A DNA stretch of 64,000 nt from Apodospora peruviana (taxonomy: Eukaryota > Ascomycota > Sordariomycetes > Sordariales > Lasiosphaeriaceae): assembly GCA_033439685.1 (NCBI GenBank), contig JAUEDM010000006.1, positions 620,001-684,000 of the forward strand, given 5' to 3'. Every line of letters starts with the position of its first letter. Position 1 is the first letter of the stretch. The position numbers were made by a program, and so were the translations under genes. Shown here one piece after another: positions 11,250 to 21,433 of this stretch. Under the pieces are notes generated by a model, which saw only the letters and a program-made list of their open reading frames with translations, searched no databases and was not told where the DNA came from.

Positions 11250-14229
11250 CTAGAAGCCCACTTTGCTGCCGTTGTTGAGCCGAAAGGGTAGCGGTCCTAG
11301 CGGGCCCGGACTGAGCGCCGACGCCGGCGTCATGACGCCGTCTACCGAGGACAGCGTACTGTTGATTGAGTTCAGGCTGACCGTCGAATTCGAGTTCATG
11401 GTCCCGCTTCGGCCTACGTACAGACCGCCCATCGAGATCAGAGCATCGGCCCGCTCAAACACGTTTCCAGTAAAGGCTGCGTTGAACGAGGCACTCTGCG
11501 GCGTCGACGGGACAGTAGCCTGCACGGCAGGACCCAAGGCCGCGCTTTGCGGCGTCATGGGGAGTGGGACCGGGGTGTTGAGCTGGGTACTGTAAGGACT
11601 GGACATGTCGCCACCAGAATGACCCTGTTTGACGTAATATGACCACGGCGATGAGAGCATGAGTTCCCACGTCTCTTTCGTACTTGTATGAATCGGTCGT
11701 AGCCTAACCTTGGTGTCGAGGGGCAATTGGAGATCGTTCTGGAACGCCTTGATTTTCTTGACAAATTCGTACCACGAGTCGATAAAGTTGTTGCAGAGCA
11801 CCCAAAAGGACGCCTGCCCGCGGACGCCGGGCTCTTTGAGCTTGATAGTCGACAGCTTCGCTTTCAACACCTCAGTCTGCTGGATACAAACACTACACTT
11901 GGCAATCAGAGTTCTCCAGCACATTATGACGTGATCCAAAGCACGTTGCGTAGTCGCATTCCGCATGGCGACCGAGAATTGAGCGTTGAGAGTGGGCAGG
12001 ATACGCATAATAAGGTCCGAAGACCTCTGCAGGGACAAAAATATCCTTTCAAAACCGCGATCTTCGTCATTGAAGTCCAACATTCCCCGAAGACCCGACG
12101 TGCTGGTTGAGGTAAATGACTCTCCAGAACGAGGAGTGGCAGCGCTGATGGTAGCAGTTCGGCCAGTACCATTGATGTACGGTATGGGCATATCTGTGGC
12201 CACCCGCAGATGGCTTGGGGTGAAAACAAATGTACCATTCCGGGGTCGTCCGTTCAAAACAGGTCGTTCCGTGATGGGTGCCACTGAATTCTCGCGTGTG
12301 TGTGGTCGAATGGTATCCCCAAGATCGGCCCGAGGGGGTGCAATGCGCGGGTTGTTCTCAGCCGATACCTGCGCGCAAGTAACACGCAGTTCCATGATGC
12401 TGTTATACAGTTGCGTCAACAAGGTTCGAATGTACCGTGGGTCCCCATTGTCGAGAAAGAGATCTACATTGCCGATCAGAAGCGAGCACACATGGTTATA
12501 CGCATTGACGAGAGTGATGCAAGCCCTCTGGACATTCTCATTCTCTCTCGGCCCATGCCCATCCTCGCCCGCCATCAGGTCGTGCTTCTGTATCTCCAGC
12601 TCCAGCTGCTCAACATGCGCGTTCGTGTTGTAATAGACGATCTCGAGACTTGACCGTTTACCTGTGCCATCATTCGAGAGGTTCATCAACATGTGAATCA
12701 TGGGGTGGATCTGGAAGATGGAGTACAGAATTCCCTTGGCAGCTTCCAGCACGGGGTCAAAAACCTTGGACTCGCGCTTCCGCTCCGGGAGAATGGACAG
12801 CCTCCGGACGTATACCGGCCGCTGTAGAGACAAATCCGCCGGACTTGCCGGCGTTGGGCTCTGAGCGGCCATGCTCGGTGCGTTGCCCTGCATTGCCGAG
12901 CCATGACTGAGGCCACGATAATGACTGAAACGGTTGTTAACCTCGATTTCATCAAGTGTGCTCAGTTCCGTCTTCTTTGAGACAATTCCCATGCGACGAG
13001 ATCTGCTCTCTGACCGCTCTCGGTTCGAGGTCTGGAGAGTTGTCTCCGAGTTGCTTCGCACACGCTCATTGGGGTTGCCGATAGTAAGTGGCATGACGCC
13101 AGGCCTGCGCTGTGCAGTATTTTGTTGCGAGAGGCCGCGATAATGAGAGCGCGTGGGTATCGGTGGAGGCCTAGGAAGCGCCGGAGATCGAAGATCAGGT
13201 ACGTCAGCACCGTTCACTTTGATCGGAAATCGACCACTAAAAACTCGCTTGATCGTTGGTCGGGGGGTTTCGGTGCCCTCAGCAGCGTCGTCGCCCGGAG
13301 AGTCGACTTCCCTTCCGTTTGCAATGCTAGCCTTTTGTTTCAGGAAGCGCTTGATATGCGCAGTTATTACAGTCAACTCGTGGTCCTTCGAAACACCGTC
13401 ATTGGGCGTGCTTGTGCCCTTCACCTGGAGCTCCTCGGGTGGTGGAAATATGAGCGGGTTTCCTTCCAATCTGATGACAGATAATGATGGCATATCCGCC
13501 AGACATAGGGGCAACTCTGTGATCTGGTTTTTCGGCAGCGAAAAGACCTTGAGTGAGGAAAGCTTGACGATCTCTGGCGGGAGAACCTCCAACATATTTC
13601 GGCCAAGATCCAGAATCTCAAGTGATTTCAGATCGCAAAGCTAGACTCGTTAGCGACTGGCCGAGAAGTCTGCAGGCAGGTTCCGAAGTGAACATACCGC
13701 CATGGGAAACTCCTTTATCCTGTTTTGCCTGACATTGAGATAGCGCAGCGAGGTACATTCGGCGAACCTGGCAGGGAAGCTTTCCAGGAAGTTGTGTGAG
13801 AGCGCTAGCCTGTCAACCGTCATTTGTTAGCATGCGACCTTTGGGTCAAGATGAGCGGAGGTAGAAGATGCCTTCTTACCGTTCCAATTCGTCCTTTATT
13901 ACGTCGACAATCTCGTCGGGCAGCTTCTGAATCTTCCTTCTGCTCAAATCGATGGTGAGACCAGGCTTAAGGGTGTCGCTCACCCCACTCGCCTCAGCAG
14001 CCTTGGCTTCGTTTTCGTGTGCGGCCCGCATCGCTTCCCTGGCCAAGGCGAGAACCTGGTTGGATGTGAGAGGCGTCAATGTCGAGAGGCTTGACGAGAA
14101 ACTTGAGTTTGAGGGCATCTCGCGGAGGTTGGGGAGTGCCGGCGGTATTCCATTCGACAACCCGAGCCCGGCCGCGACCGCACGACGGCCCTGGGCTGGG
14201 TTATCGGGAAGTCCCCGAGGACGGTCCAT
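11250..14229 (-). CDS. SOG2: RAM-pathway leucine-rich repeat protein SOG2
   Basis: Component of the RAM (regulation of Ace2 and morphogenesis) network, upstream of the NDR kinase Cbk1/COT-1 in polarity and hyphal growth. Three exons: 14229-13880, 13809-13698 and 13640-11250, 950 aa, with codons joining in phase. Residues ~95-230 carry leucine-rich repeats (IDLSRRKIQKLPDEIVDVI, LALSHNFLESFPARF, LDLGRNMLEVLPPEIVKL, FSLPKNQITELPLCL). The long C-terminal part is the SOG2-specific helical domain (ILYSIFQIHPMIHMLMNLS; FWVLCNNFIDSWYEFVKKI) separated by disordered Ser/Pro linkers. The linker contains HYRGLS twice (residues 320-325 and 394-399), resembling NDR kinase target sites. The start at 14229 gives MDRPRGLPDN; an upstream in-frame ATG at 14439 looks like leader sequence. 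The gene is divergent from the RecQ gene across 2.2 kb. Confidence 0.88.
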
Positions 14230-16438
14230 CGTCCGGTGCTGGAACGGGGTCTCCCTCTTATAATGCAGATATCGATAATTTGGGCAGTTTTGGTTTAGAA
14301 TGTGGCTCTCGAGAGGTATGGTCCGACCGGATTCAGTTTGCTGTAGACAGCCGCGTATCGAACAGGCGAATCGGGAATAGAGACTAGGCCAATTGGTAGC
14401 AGTGACGTGACGATTGGACGAAGCCAGAGCACATAGCAAAGGCTGGATCGCAGGCTCAGCGGTCTTGCCTCGGAAGATGACGACGTGGAGCGGTGAAAGT
14501 GAGACCTAGACCCGTAGGGGCAAACGGACGATGCGTCTGCGGATGGCCGACAACGCTCTCCCGGGAAGACGCTGGCGGTGTCGATATCAATAGGCACCGA
14601 GAGCCAGAGCGTGTAGGTAGACGACACGAAGAGGCCAAGAAGGGATCGAAAAATCCTTTCCCGGAGTCTGGTCGAGGTGTGGTGAGCCTTGCCGTCTTCC
14701 CTACCACCTTAACCTTCGATCCATGTTCTGTCGGGTAGCAAAGCGCCCAAGATAGGGGTTAGCGCAAGACACACCAGTTGACCCCAAACCACCTGGAGCT
14801 CACTGGTGCATGGGGCAGCTCTCGATCAGGGCCCAGGGGTCGGCCAGGGAAGAAGGCGCAATCGGGGTTCCAGGTTGGGCGAGCGTGTTGTGTGGTCTCA
14901 TCCAGGTGGAGGACGTGCCTAAGCCAGTAATCCTGTGCCTGGGAAGCCCTGAAGCACCAGAGACCCCGCTTTTTCCGTCCGTCATTCCGTCGGGTGTCGT
15001 GCCTGCATTGGGTGTGCATGTAAATACGCTAAAAGGCTTGGCATATGCTGCTTGGTTTTACCTTTTTCTTGCTGCGAAACGGTCGGAACCTTTTTGTTAA
15101 ATTGTCATCAACTCATCTTGTACTATCGTATATTCCCCTTTCCTAGTGCTTGAGGAAGACGACGCCATGTTAGGTATGTTTGCGTGTTGTTACGGGGATG
15201 TAGTACGTTTAAAAGGGGCGCTGATTTTGGTAATGCTTGGTTTGGATGTTTGTCCTGCAGCCAACATGATTGTCGTCTCTTACATGGTTTACAGATGGAC
15301 GATACCCGCCACTCAACTTTTGCAAAGCGTCGGCATTCCCAGCTTAATCTCACAGATTCCATTCTAAATGTTGTGGATGTTAGTAATCCGTAGCGAAATG
15401 TCAATATCCCAAAGTCGGGTTTTTTTTCTGGCGAGATTCTCAGTCCTCCTTACACCGGGTAGAGTTGCGGTCTACCGTACCACCGTATCGCGTCGATCCA
15501 TGACCCTTCAGAAACAAACGCCGCCGCGCCCTGATGAACCAAGCGCGCGCCGCACAACTGCAAGGTACGCGTTTGACACCACCTTCTTCTTTCGTCAAGT
15601 GACAATGGTTGCGCTTGGCGGTTCCATCTACATGGACTTCACACGAAACTTGTATACCGAATTCTGAGGACAACCACCAGACTATTGACGACGAGGCACA
15701 GCCGCAGCTTGATATCTGAGGTATGCATGATTTGATAGGCGAAACTTTCCTTTCTGTGAGACTCCAGTATATTAATTGCAGCATTCATACCCTACCCACT
15801 CCGATATTCTGTGAGACCTGTCTACCTACCCGGACCTTTATTTTTATTTATTTTTGCAGACTGGTTTATTTAAAGAAAGACTTTTTCGTCACGATCATAG
15901 CACGAGTCAGCTCCGAGACAAAACATGTTTTTAGATCTCCCTCTCCTGTCTTGGCTTTTTCTTTCTTTCCGGAGCAAGTCAGCCACATTTTGAAACACGA
16001 TCACTTACCGGCCAGGTGGTTTTTCTGAGGTCGAAACAAACGCGACAACTTGGTACAGGTCTGTTCGCGGGTTCTGTTATGTGGTACCGAAATAGTTTTG
16101 ACGGATTTTGTTTCTGCTGAGGAACATCATATTTGGGCATCTTACGAGGATCGAACTGATAGTTCCTCGGGACGATCTTGGTGTGTGGAAAAGCGTTCAG
16201 CAGGTGTAAACCAGAGTCCAGACTGAGTGTCAAATGTGGGGTTGGTAGTGACATGCGGCTGTTAAGCCACTGTAGCATGGCGGGACAGCTCCCTAACAGC
16301 GCCCTGTTCTCAACGACAAGAACTCACTCCATTCGTCAACTCAACTCACACCTCTCACATCAACGTCCATTGGATCTCCATTGGATCTCCATGCCCGCAA
16401 CGCGTCCTGAATATTCCGCCAAATAATTTCATGAGATA
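14230..16438. promoter_or_regulatory. Long divergent intergenic region SOG2 / RecQ
   Basis: 2.2 kb between two divergent starts. No supported gene. A 99-codon reverse frame at 15979-16278 begins with ATG and has some protein-like content, but it matches nothing I know. An AT-rich T-tract region spans about 15,830-15,970. Promoters of both neighbours must lie here. Confidence 0.4.
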
Positions 16439-18171
16439 ATGATCAGTAATGACGCTGAACTTTTCTACGCCAAGAGTGGAAGGGATCCATTAAGAATGCC
16501 TCTCCTGAGGACGGATTCGTTCCGGGACATCGACTATACGCTGCGCCGCCAGTTTAACAAGGAAACATTCAGGTATTTACTGTAGACTTCTTGTAATGAG
16601 TACCTGCTAATTATAATCCAGACCTTTCCAACGGGAAATTATTCTCGCTGCTCTCGACGGCAACGATGTGTTTGTCCAAGCCGCCACGTCGTTTGGCAAG
16701 AGTCTCTGTTTCCAGCTCCCGGCCGTGATAGACCATGGAAGTATGTTTTACTTGACCTCTCCCTTTATATCTGGATACATCATGGGGAACTAACCTAATC
16801 TTGCTTTGGTCCATTCGCAGTCACCATTGTCATCTCTCCCCTCTTGAGTCTCATGGTGAGTAGTTCAACTTCACTCACCCCTTTTATACCTCCCCATCTT
16901 CCGTAATATCATATCAAACCCCAAAGACATAACTCACAGAGACAAAAAAGATGAACCAAGTCGAAGCCCTTCGGTCCGCCCAAGTCGACGCCCGCACTCT
17001 AAACAGCAACACCCCCCTCGCAGAACGCGACTACATCTACCAAGACCTCGCAACAGGCCACCCTTTGACTCGACTCCTCTACGTAACCCCGGAGCTTTGT
17101 TCGGGAGAGCACTTCCGGAAACGGTTGAGGTTGGTCCACGAACAGAAGGAACTAGCCCGCATCGCCGTCGACGAAGCCCACTGTATATCAGAATGGGGCC
17201 ACGATTTCCGCAAAGATTTCAAGAGGTTATCCTGGTTCCGCGATACGTTCCCAGATGTTCCCATCATGTGCCTCACCGCGACGGCCAACGAGAAAGTCCG
17301 GCAGGACATCCTATCCACCTTGGGATTAAACCACTCCCAGAAACTAAAAATCTTTTCGACAACCGCTCACAGACCGAATCTTCACCTGGAAGTAAGATTC
17401 ACCTCTGACGAGGCAAACGATCGGTTCGACGATTTTGTGACTTGGTTAAAAGGGGTTTACAGCCGGCGGGCGGAGCCGTCTCGAAAATCGGAACTAGAGG
17501 CCAGAGGGGAACGGGTCGACAGCGTGCCAGGCATTATTTACACCATATCGAGGGACGAGTGCGAGATGCTCGCCGCCGCTTTGAGGCAAGATGGCATCGG
17601 GGCGAGACCATTCCACGCGAAGCTGACGAACAGAGAAAAAGAAGAGACGCTCGCGAAATGGATCGCCAATACACCTGGGTATGGGATTATCGTGGCGACG
17701 ACGGCGTTCGGGATGGGCATCGATAAGGAAAATGTGCGGTTCGTAGTGCATTGGAGACTCCCCAAGTCGTTTGAGGGGTATTATCAGGAGGCTGGGCGGG
17801 CGGGGCGAGACGGTAATGCTAGTTACTGTTTTTTGTATTATAGTCGCGAGGATAGGGACCGGATCTCGCAGATGGTCATGCGAGATTCCGGTGGTGGTCC
17901 TGGCGGTGGGACAGAAAGGAATAATAATGTTGCAGCGCGACAGGAGAGTTTGAGGAAATTGGTTGCCTACTGCGAGGATACCGGTTCCTGCCGGCACGCG
18001 GCCATCTGCCGGTATTTTGGGGAACAGGCCGTTCCGGAATGCGATTTCGCCTGTGATTGGCACAAAGATCCGGCGGACCTCAAGAGGAGGATGGCTGCTG
18101 GTCTGGCGAGCGAGGAGTGGGTTAGTACGCAGAGGGAGGAGGGCAGGTATGATCAGTATTGGAGTGATTAA
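16439..18171 (+). CDS. Short RecQ-family ATP-dependent DNA helicase
   Basis: 3'-5' DNA helicase of the RecQ family, acting in recombination and replication-fork repair. Four exons: 16439-16572, 16622-16740, 16821-16855 and 16951-18171, 502 aa. Motifs: RPFQREIILAAL (motif 0), Walker A AATSFGKSLCFQLP, ITIVISPLLSLM, the DEAH box IAVDEAHCISEWGHDFRKDF, LTATAN, FHAKL, TTAFGMGIDKENVRFVVHW and YYQEAGRAGRDG. A zinc-binding region follows, but its last ligand is His (ECDFACDWH) rather than Cys. The protein stops there, with no winged-helix or HRDC domain, so it is a minimal RecQ and not the long BLM/Sgs1/QDE-3 type. The start at 16439 adds 19 residues to a second in-frame ATG at 16496; both are possible. 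The 35-nt third exon is forced by motif continuity. Confidence 0.88.
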
Positions 18172-18640
18172 GACGTACGCCTACCTAGGCAGTTGAGGAC
18201 GACTTGATATGGGGGGCCGGTAGGGGGGTTTGTTTGTGGTTATGGTCAAGTTAGGTCGGGTCAGATAATATGATAGATACCCCTTCTCGTTCAAGTCTAA
18301 TATTCTTGACACATTCTACCAAGAGTCGTTGACATATAAACAGCTGGCTAGCTGTCGGTCTTTATATCGTACATGATCCGATACACAACACAAAGCTGTC
18401 CATCTCCTCTGCTTCCCTACCCAGCTAATATACACATAGTAATACCAAAATAATATCTCTCACCACACCTTCTTAACCTACAGCAGAACAGGCAAGACTT
18501 TCATGGCTCCCAATCTCTCAGTCCATGCCAGTACCAAGCCCGCCTCTTCCCTGTCACGATTTCAGAAGGGCAAGCTACCTAGGTAAGCTAGGTGGGTACA
18601 TCGGGTCCAATTTGAAGCCTCAGATAACTATTCCTTGTTA
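18172..18640. other. Convergent 3' flank RecQ / CCE1
   Basis: AT-rich spacer with CCTAGG-containing motifs near 18,183 and 18,578; no gene seen. Confidence 0.6.
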
Positions 18641-20380
18641 TCAAGATCTCTTAACTTTGCCTCGCCCTTGCCACCTGTGTTCATGTTTCATCTCGCTCGC
18701 GAGACTTTTCTTCATCTCTTCCTTTTGCTTTTCAGAATGTAGCAATGGCCCCGGTATGGGCGGGGACGGTTTCCGTTTGCCAGGTATGCTCAGTTTGTCG
18801 TTGGGCAACAGAGTTTTGCCGAGCTTTTCGTACGCCTCCTTCTTCTCCATCAGTTTTCTTATTCTGAAATCCCGGTTAACTTCCCTTTTGGATTTGCGTT
18901 CGCCCTCCTCCCATTCCAGCTGCATCCTCTTCTTGCGGTTCGAGATGTATTCCTTGTGCGTCTCCCTTTCGCGTTTTGTTCTGAGCAGCACGTCCGCAAG
19001 CTCGAACTTGGGGTCGGCCTCGAGATTATACATCTGTTTTTCTGCCAAAAAGTCCTCCTCCTGAACCGGCTCCTCCTGTTCCGCCGCAACTGGTCTATTC
19101 ATGATGGGATCATTTTCAGGCGACGTGATCCAGGGTTTGGTCTTGATCGCATCTTCCATGTTCTTCTGCCACTCCATCCACGTGAGCCCTTGCAGGAGGC
19201 AGTCCGCGAGGTCGTCCCACTTGCTCGGCCAGTCTTTATCTTTAGGGTCGAAGTCTTGGGGGTTCCTCACTTCAACCCCTTTGGGCTCCGTGAACCGGCC
19301 TCTTTTCGTGCCGGGAAGTGCCTGCCAATATCGCCACGCCGTCTCGTTGGCGTCAGGCCCCACGAAATTCAGCACGGTGCCGTTCCTCATCATGTCCCCG
19401 AGGAGGTGGACCTTGTGTTTTTTGGTGAGGATCACAATTTCCCTGCCTGTGACTGCTCGGGATATTATCTCAGGGTCCTTGCTTTCCATGGCCTCGGCTG
19501 TTCGGGCTTGGATATCCTCAAATTGCCCCGATTTGAGCCTCTCCAACAGCCACAGGCCGACGCGCCGGGGCGGGACCGGGACGACCTTGCCGCCCTCCCA
19601 CTGGCCGCTGGCCTGCATCGCGGCCACGATGGCGTAGATCATGGCCTCGAGGGTGTTGACGCGGATCGTCCACTCGACGACGGCCTGCGCACCGTTCGAG
19701 CGGTACCGCTGCCGCTCGAGCAGGATGTGCGTGGGCTTCAGCGGGAGGAAGTGGTCCCGGACCAGGCGGAGCGCCATGCCGGCCATGCCCGACGGGGTGA
19801 AGTCCTCGGACCTGATCTCCGAGGCTCTGCCGTCCATGTTCAGCTCCTCGCTCGGGGTCAAAGTCACGCGCCTCCAGGCGCTCACGTCAACATTGAGATC
19901 CGGGTAAGTGATCGGCGGCCCCCTCGGAGCCTCCTTTTCCTCAATTTTCCCGGTGGCGGCTTCCAGGATCCTCATTTTGTCGTCTGAAAGCAACCCTTCT
20001 GCTGCTTCAGATCCTGTCGTATTCTGATCCTTCCCCGGAGCCTCCTCCTCTTCAATCTTCTTCCTGGCGGCTGTCTCTTTCCTCATCTTGACGGCTGAAA
20101 GCAACCCTTCCGGTGCTTTGGATTCTATCGTATGATGATCCTTTGGTTCTTCTGTTTTCAACGGCTGCTTGGAAGGGGTGAGGATGCAGTAGGCAAGATT
20201 GCGGATGCCCAGATCAACGCTCAGCACTCGTGCATCGGGTGGCAAGGGAGTGAATTCCTTGGCTGCGAAGCGCATGCGAAGGTGCATCTGCGTCTTTCCC
20301 CCGGTCTTGCTGAGGCCGCATCGTCCCAGCAGTGCTTGGAGACCGTCTCTCGACATTTTTACCGCCTTCTTGTCGAGCAT
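18641..20380 (-). CDS. CCE1: Mitochondrial Holliday-junction resolvase CCE1/Ydc2
   Basis: Nuclear-encoded RNase H-fold nuclease that resolves four-way junctions in mitochondrial DNA. Single exon, 579 aa. Residues ~9-41 form a SAP-like DNA-binding motif (LQALLGRCGLSKTGGKTQMH). The catalytic fold starts at VLSVDLGIRNLAYCIL with the first acidic residue Asp56. Later parts include PTHILLERQRYRSNGAQAV with a Glu, TLEAMIYAIVAA, and KDKDWPSKWDDLADCLLQGL with conserved acidic residues. Yeast Cce1 is 353 aa and S. pombe Ydc2 258 aa, so this protein is long: a tandem 37-residue duplication sits between the first strand and the rest of the fold, and the C-terminus has a long charged region. Alternative starts are residue 1 (20380) or the next Met (20356). 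The C-terminal ~100 residues are highly charged and probably helical. Confidence 0.87.
   Translation of the reverse strand: MLDKKAVKMSRDGLQALLGRCGLSKTGGKTQMHLRMRFAAKEFTPLPPDARVLSVDLGIRNLAYCILTPSKQPLKTEEPKDHHTIESKAPEGLLSAVKMRKETAARKKIEEEEAPGKDQNTTGSEAAEGLLSDDKMRILEAATGKIEEKEAPRGPPITYPDLNVDVSAWRRVTLTPSEELNMDGRASEIRSEDFTPSGMAGMALRLVRDHFLPLKPTHILLERQRYRSNGAQAVVEWTIRVNTLEAMIYAIVAAMQASGQWEGGKVVPVPPRRVGLWLLERLKSGQFEDIQARTAEAMESKDPEIISRAVTGREIVILTKKHKVHLLGDMMRNGTVLNFVGPDANETAWRYWQALPGTKRGRFTEPKGVEVRNPQDFDPKDKDWPSKWDDLADCLLQGLTWMEWQKNMEDAIKTKPWITSPENDPIMNRPVAAEQEEPVQEEDFLAEKQMYNLEADPKFELADVLLRTKRERETHKEYISNRKKRMQLEWEEGERKSKREVNRDFRIRKLMEKKEAYEKLGKTLLPNDKLSIPGKRKPSPPIPGPLLHSEKQKEEMKKSLASEMKHEHRWQGRGKVKRS
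19926..20147 (-). repeat. Two-copy 111-bp tandem repeat inside the CCE1 coding region
   Basis: Units 20147-20037 and 20036-19926 align at a 111-nt (37-codon) period. Shared protein landmarks are EGLLS, KMR and (K)KIEE(E/K)EAP. The copies have diverged, so the duplication is not recent, and the period keeps the frame. Confidence 0.8.
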
Positions 20381-21433
20381 GATTGCCAGGCAGACAACCG
20401 TGGCCTAATGGCCCGGTCTTAACACCGCAGATGGTATCCGTAAGTGGCGCCTCTTCAATTACCTAGGTAATTTTCCCCTCGCTGTTTTTGGTTATTCCCC
20501 TGGATCTGTCGAAGTTTGGTAGAAGCCCTCGATCGACGTGGATGGATTCTTGCGTGCATGGACTTTCTGCGTGGATGGCATCTTCCAGCCAATCGACGCG
20601 TCTTGTAGGTCTCTTGTAGGGGAAATTTATTTCTGGTGTCGCGAATTATCTACTGGACCCCTGTAATGATGAGTATTGGACCCGTGGGTTCGGGCCATGA
20701 CCACCTCGGGCAGTGCCAATGCCGTTGATTTTCAAAGCCGGGCCGGGGCATGGTCACCGGGCATTTCAGAACAACTTGAACCTTTCAAGGCGTGAACCCT
20801 GAACTGTACCCCGAATTCGGGCACCATGCTGCTAGCAGGTTCCCCGACAGCCCTGATGAGACACAGAATTGGTTGCTTAGCTGAGCGTAGACACCATCAC
20901 TTAAACGGGAACCAAGACTTCGATAACTTTGATGAATCATCTTCGTACTGCTTGCGCAGGATATGTAAAGTACATACATGCCCGGTATATAGCTCTGAAA
21001 AGAATCATCAGGTGATGCGCTACTGATGTAGGTATTTGGAATAGATAAAAGGGTCCAACCTGTACAAGAATACGGATCTGTCGAGAACGGTGCCGTTCCG
21101 GATTACGGATCTCGATAAAAATAAGCTGCTCGCTTCGCCTCGGAAGTATCCATTCCCTCACCATTGGATCTCCCAGGATTCCCCATTTCCAGCTGTAATT
21201 GCAACACGCAGTATCTGTCAGCAATCACCCACTCACCTGTTTTCCTGTAACATACCATTCGTTGAGCTTGCCTTTGTCTTCTTAATCGTGCGGATTATTC
21301 ATCATTGTACATATTTATTCCCCCCTCCTCCTCCTCCGCCTCACTCAGCCCCTCACTACCCCGCGGCGTCCGTTCTGCTTCCAGCTTCCAGATAGATATA
21401 TCGCAAGCAGCCAACCCACCCCTTTCTTTACTC
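20381..21433. promoter_or_regulatory. Divergent region CCE1 / GLR1
   Basis: About 1.05 kb. It contains a perfect 16-nt palindrome AATTACCTAGGTAATT at 20457-20472, about 80 nt upstream of the CCE1 start. The GLR1 leader is CT-rich (21,310-21,360). No gene seen. Confidence 0.5.

Noticed and set aside
15979..16278. 99-codon reverse frame in the SOG2/RecQ spacer
   Set aside because: Somewhat protein-like but no recognised domain; left as unproven.
18956..19987. 343-codon forward open frame opposite CCE1
   Set aside because: It is antisense to a gene with clear motifs and exists because of GC-rich third positions; no family features.
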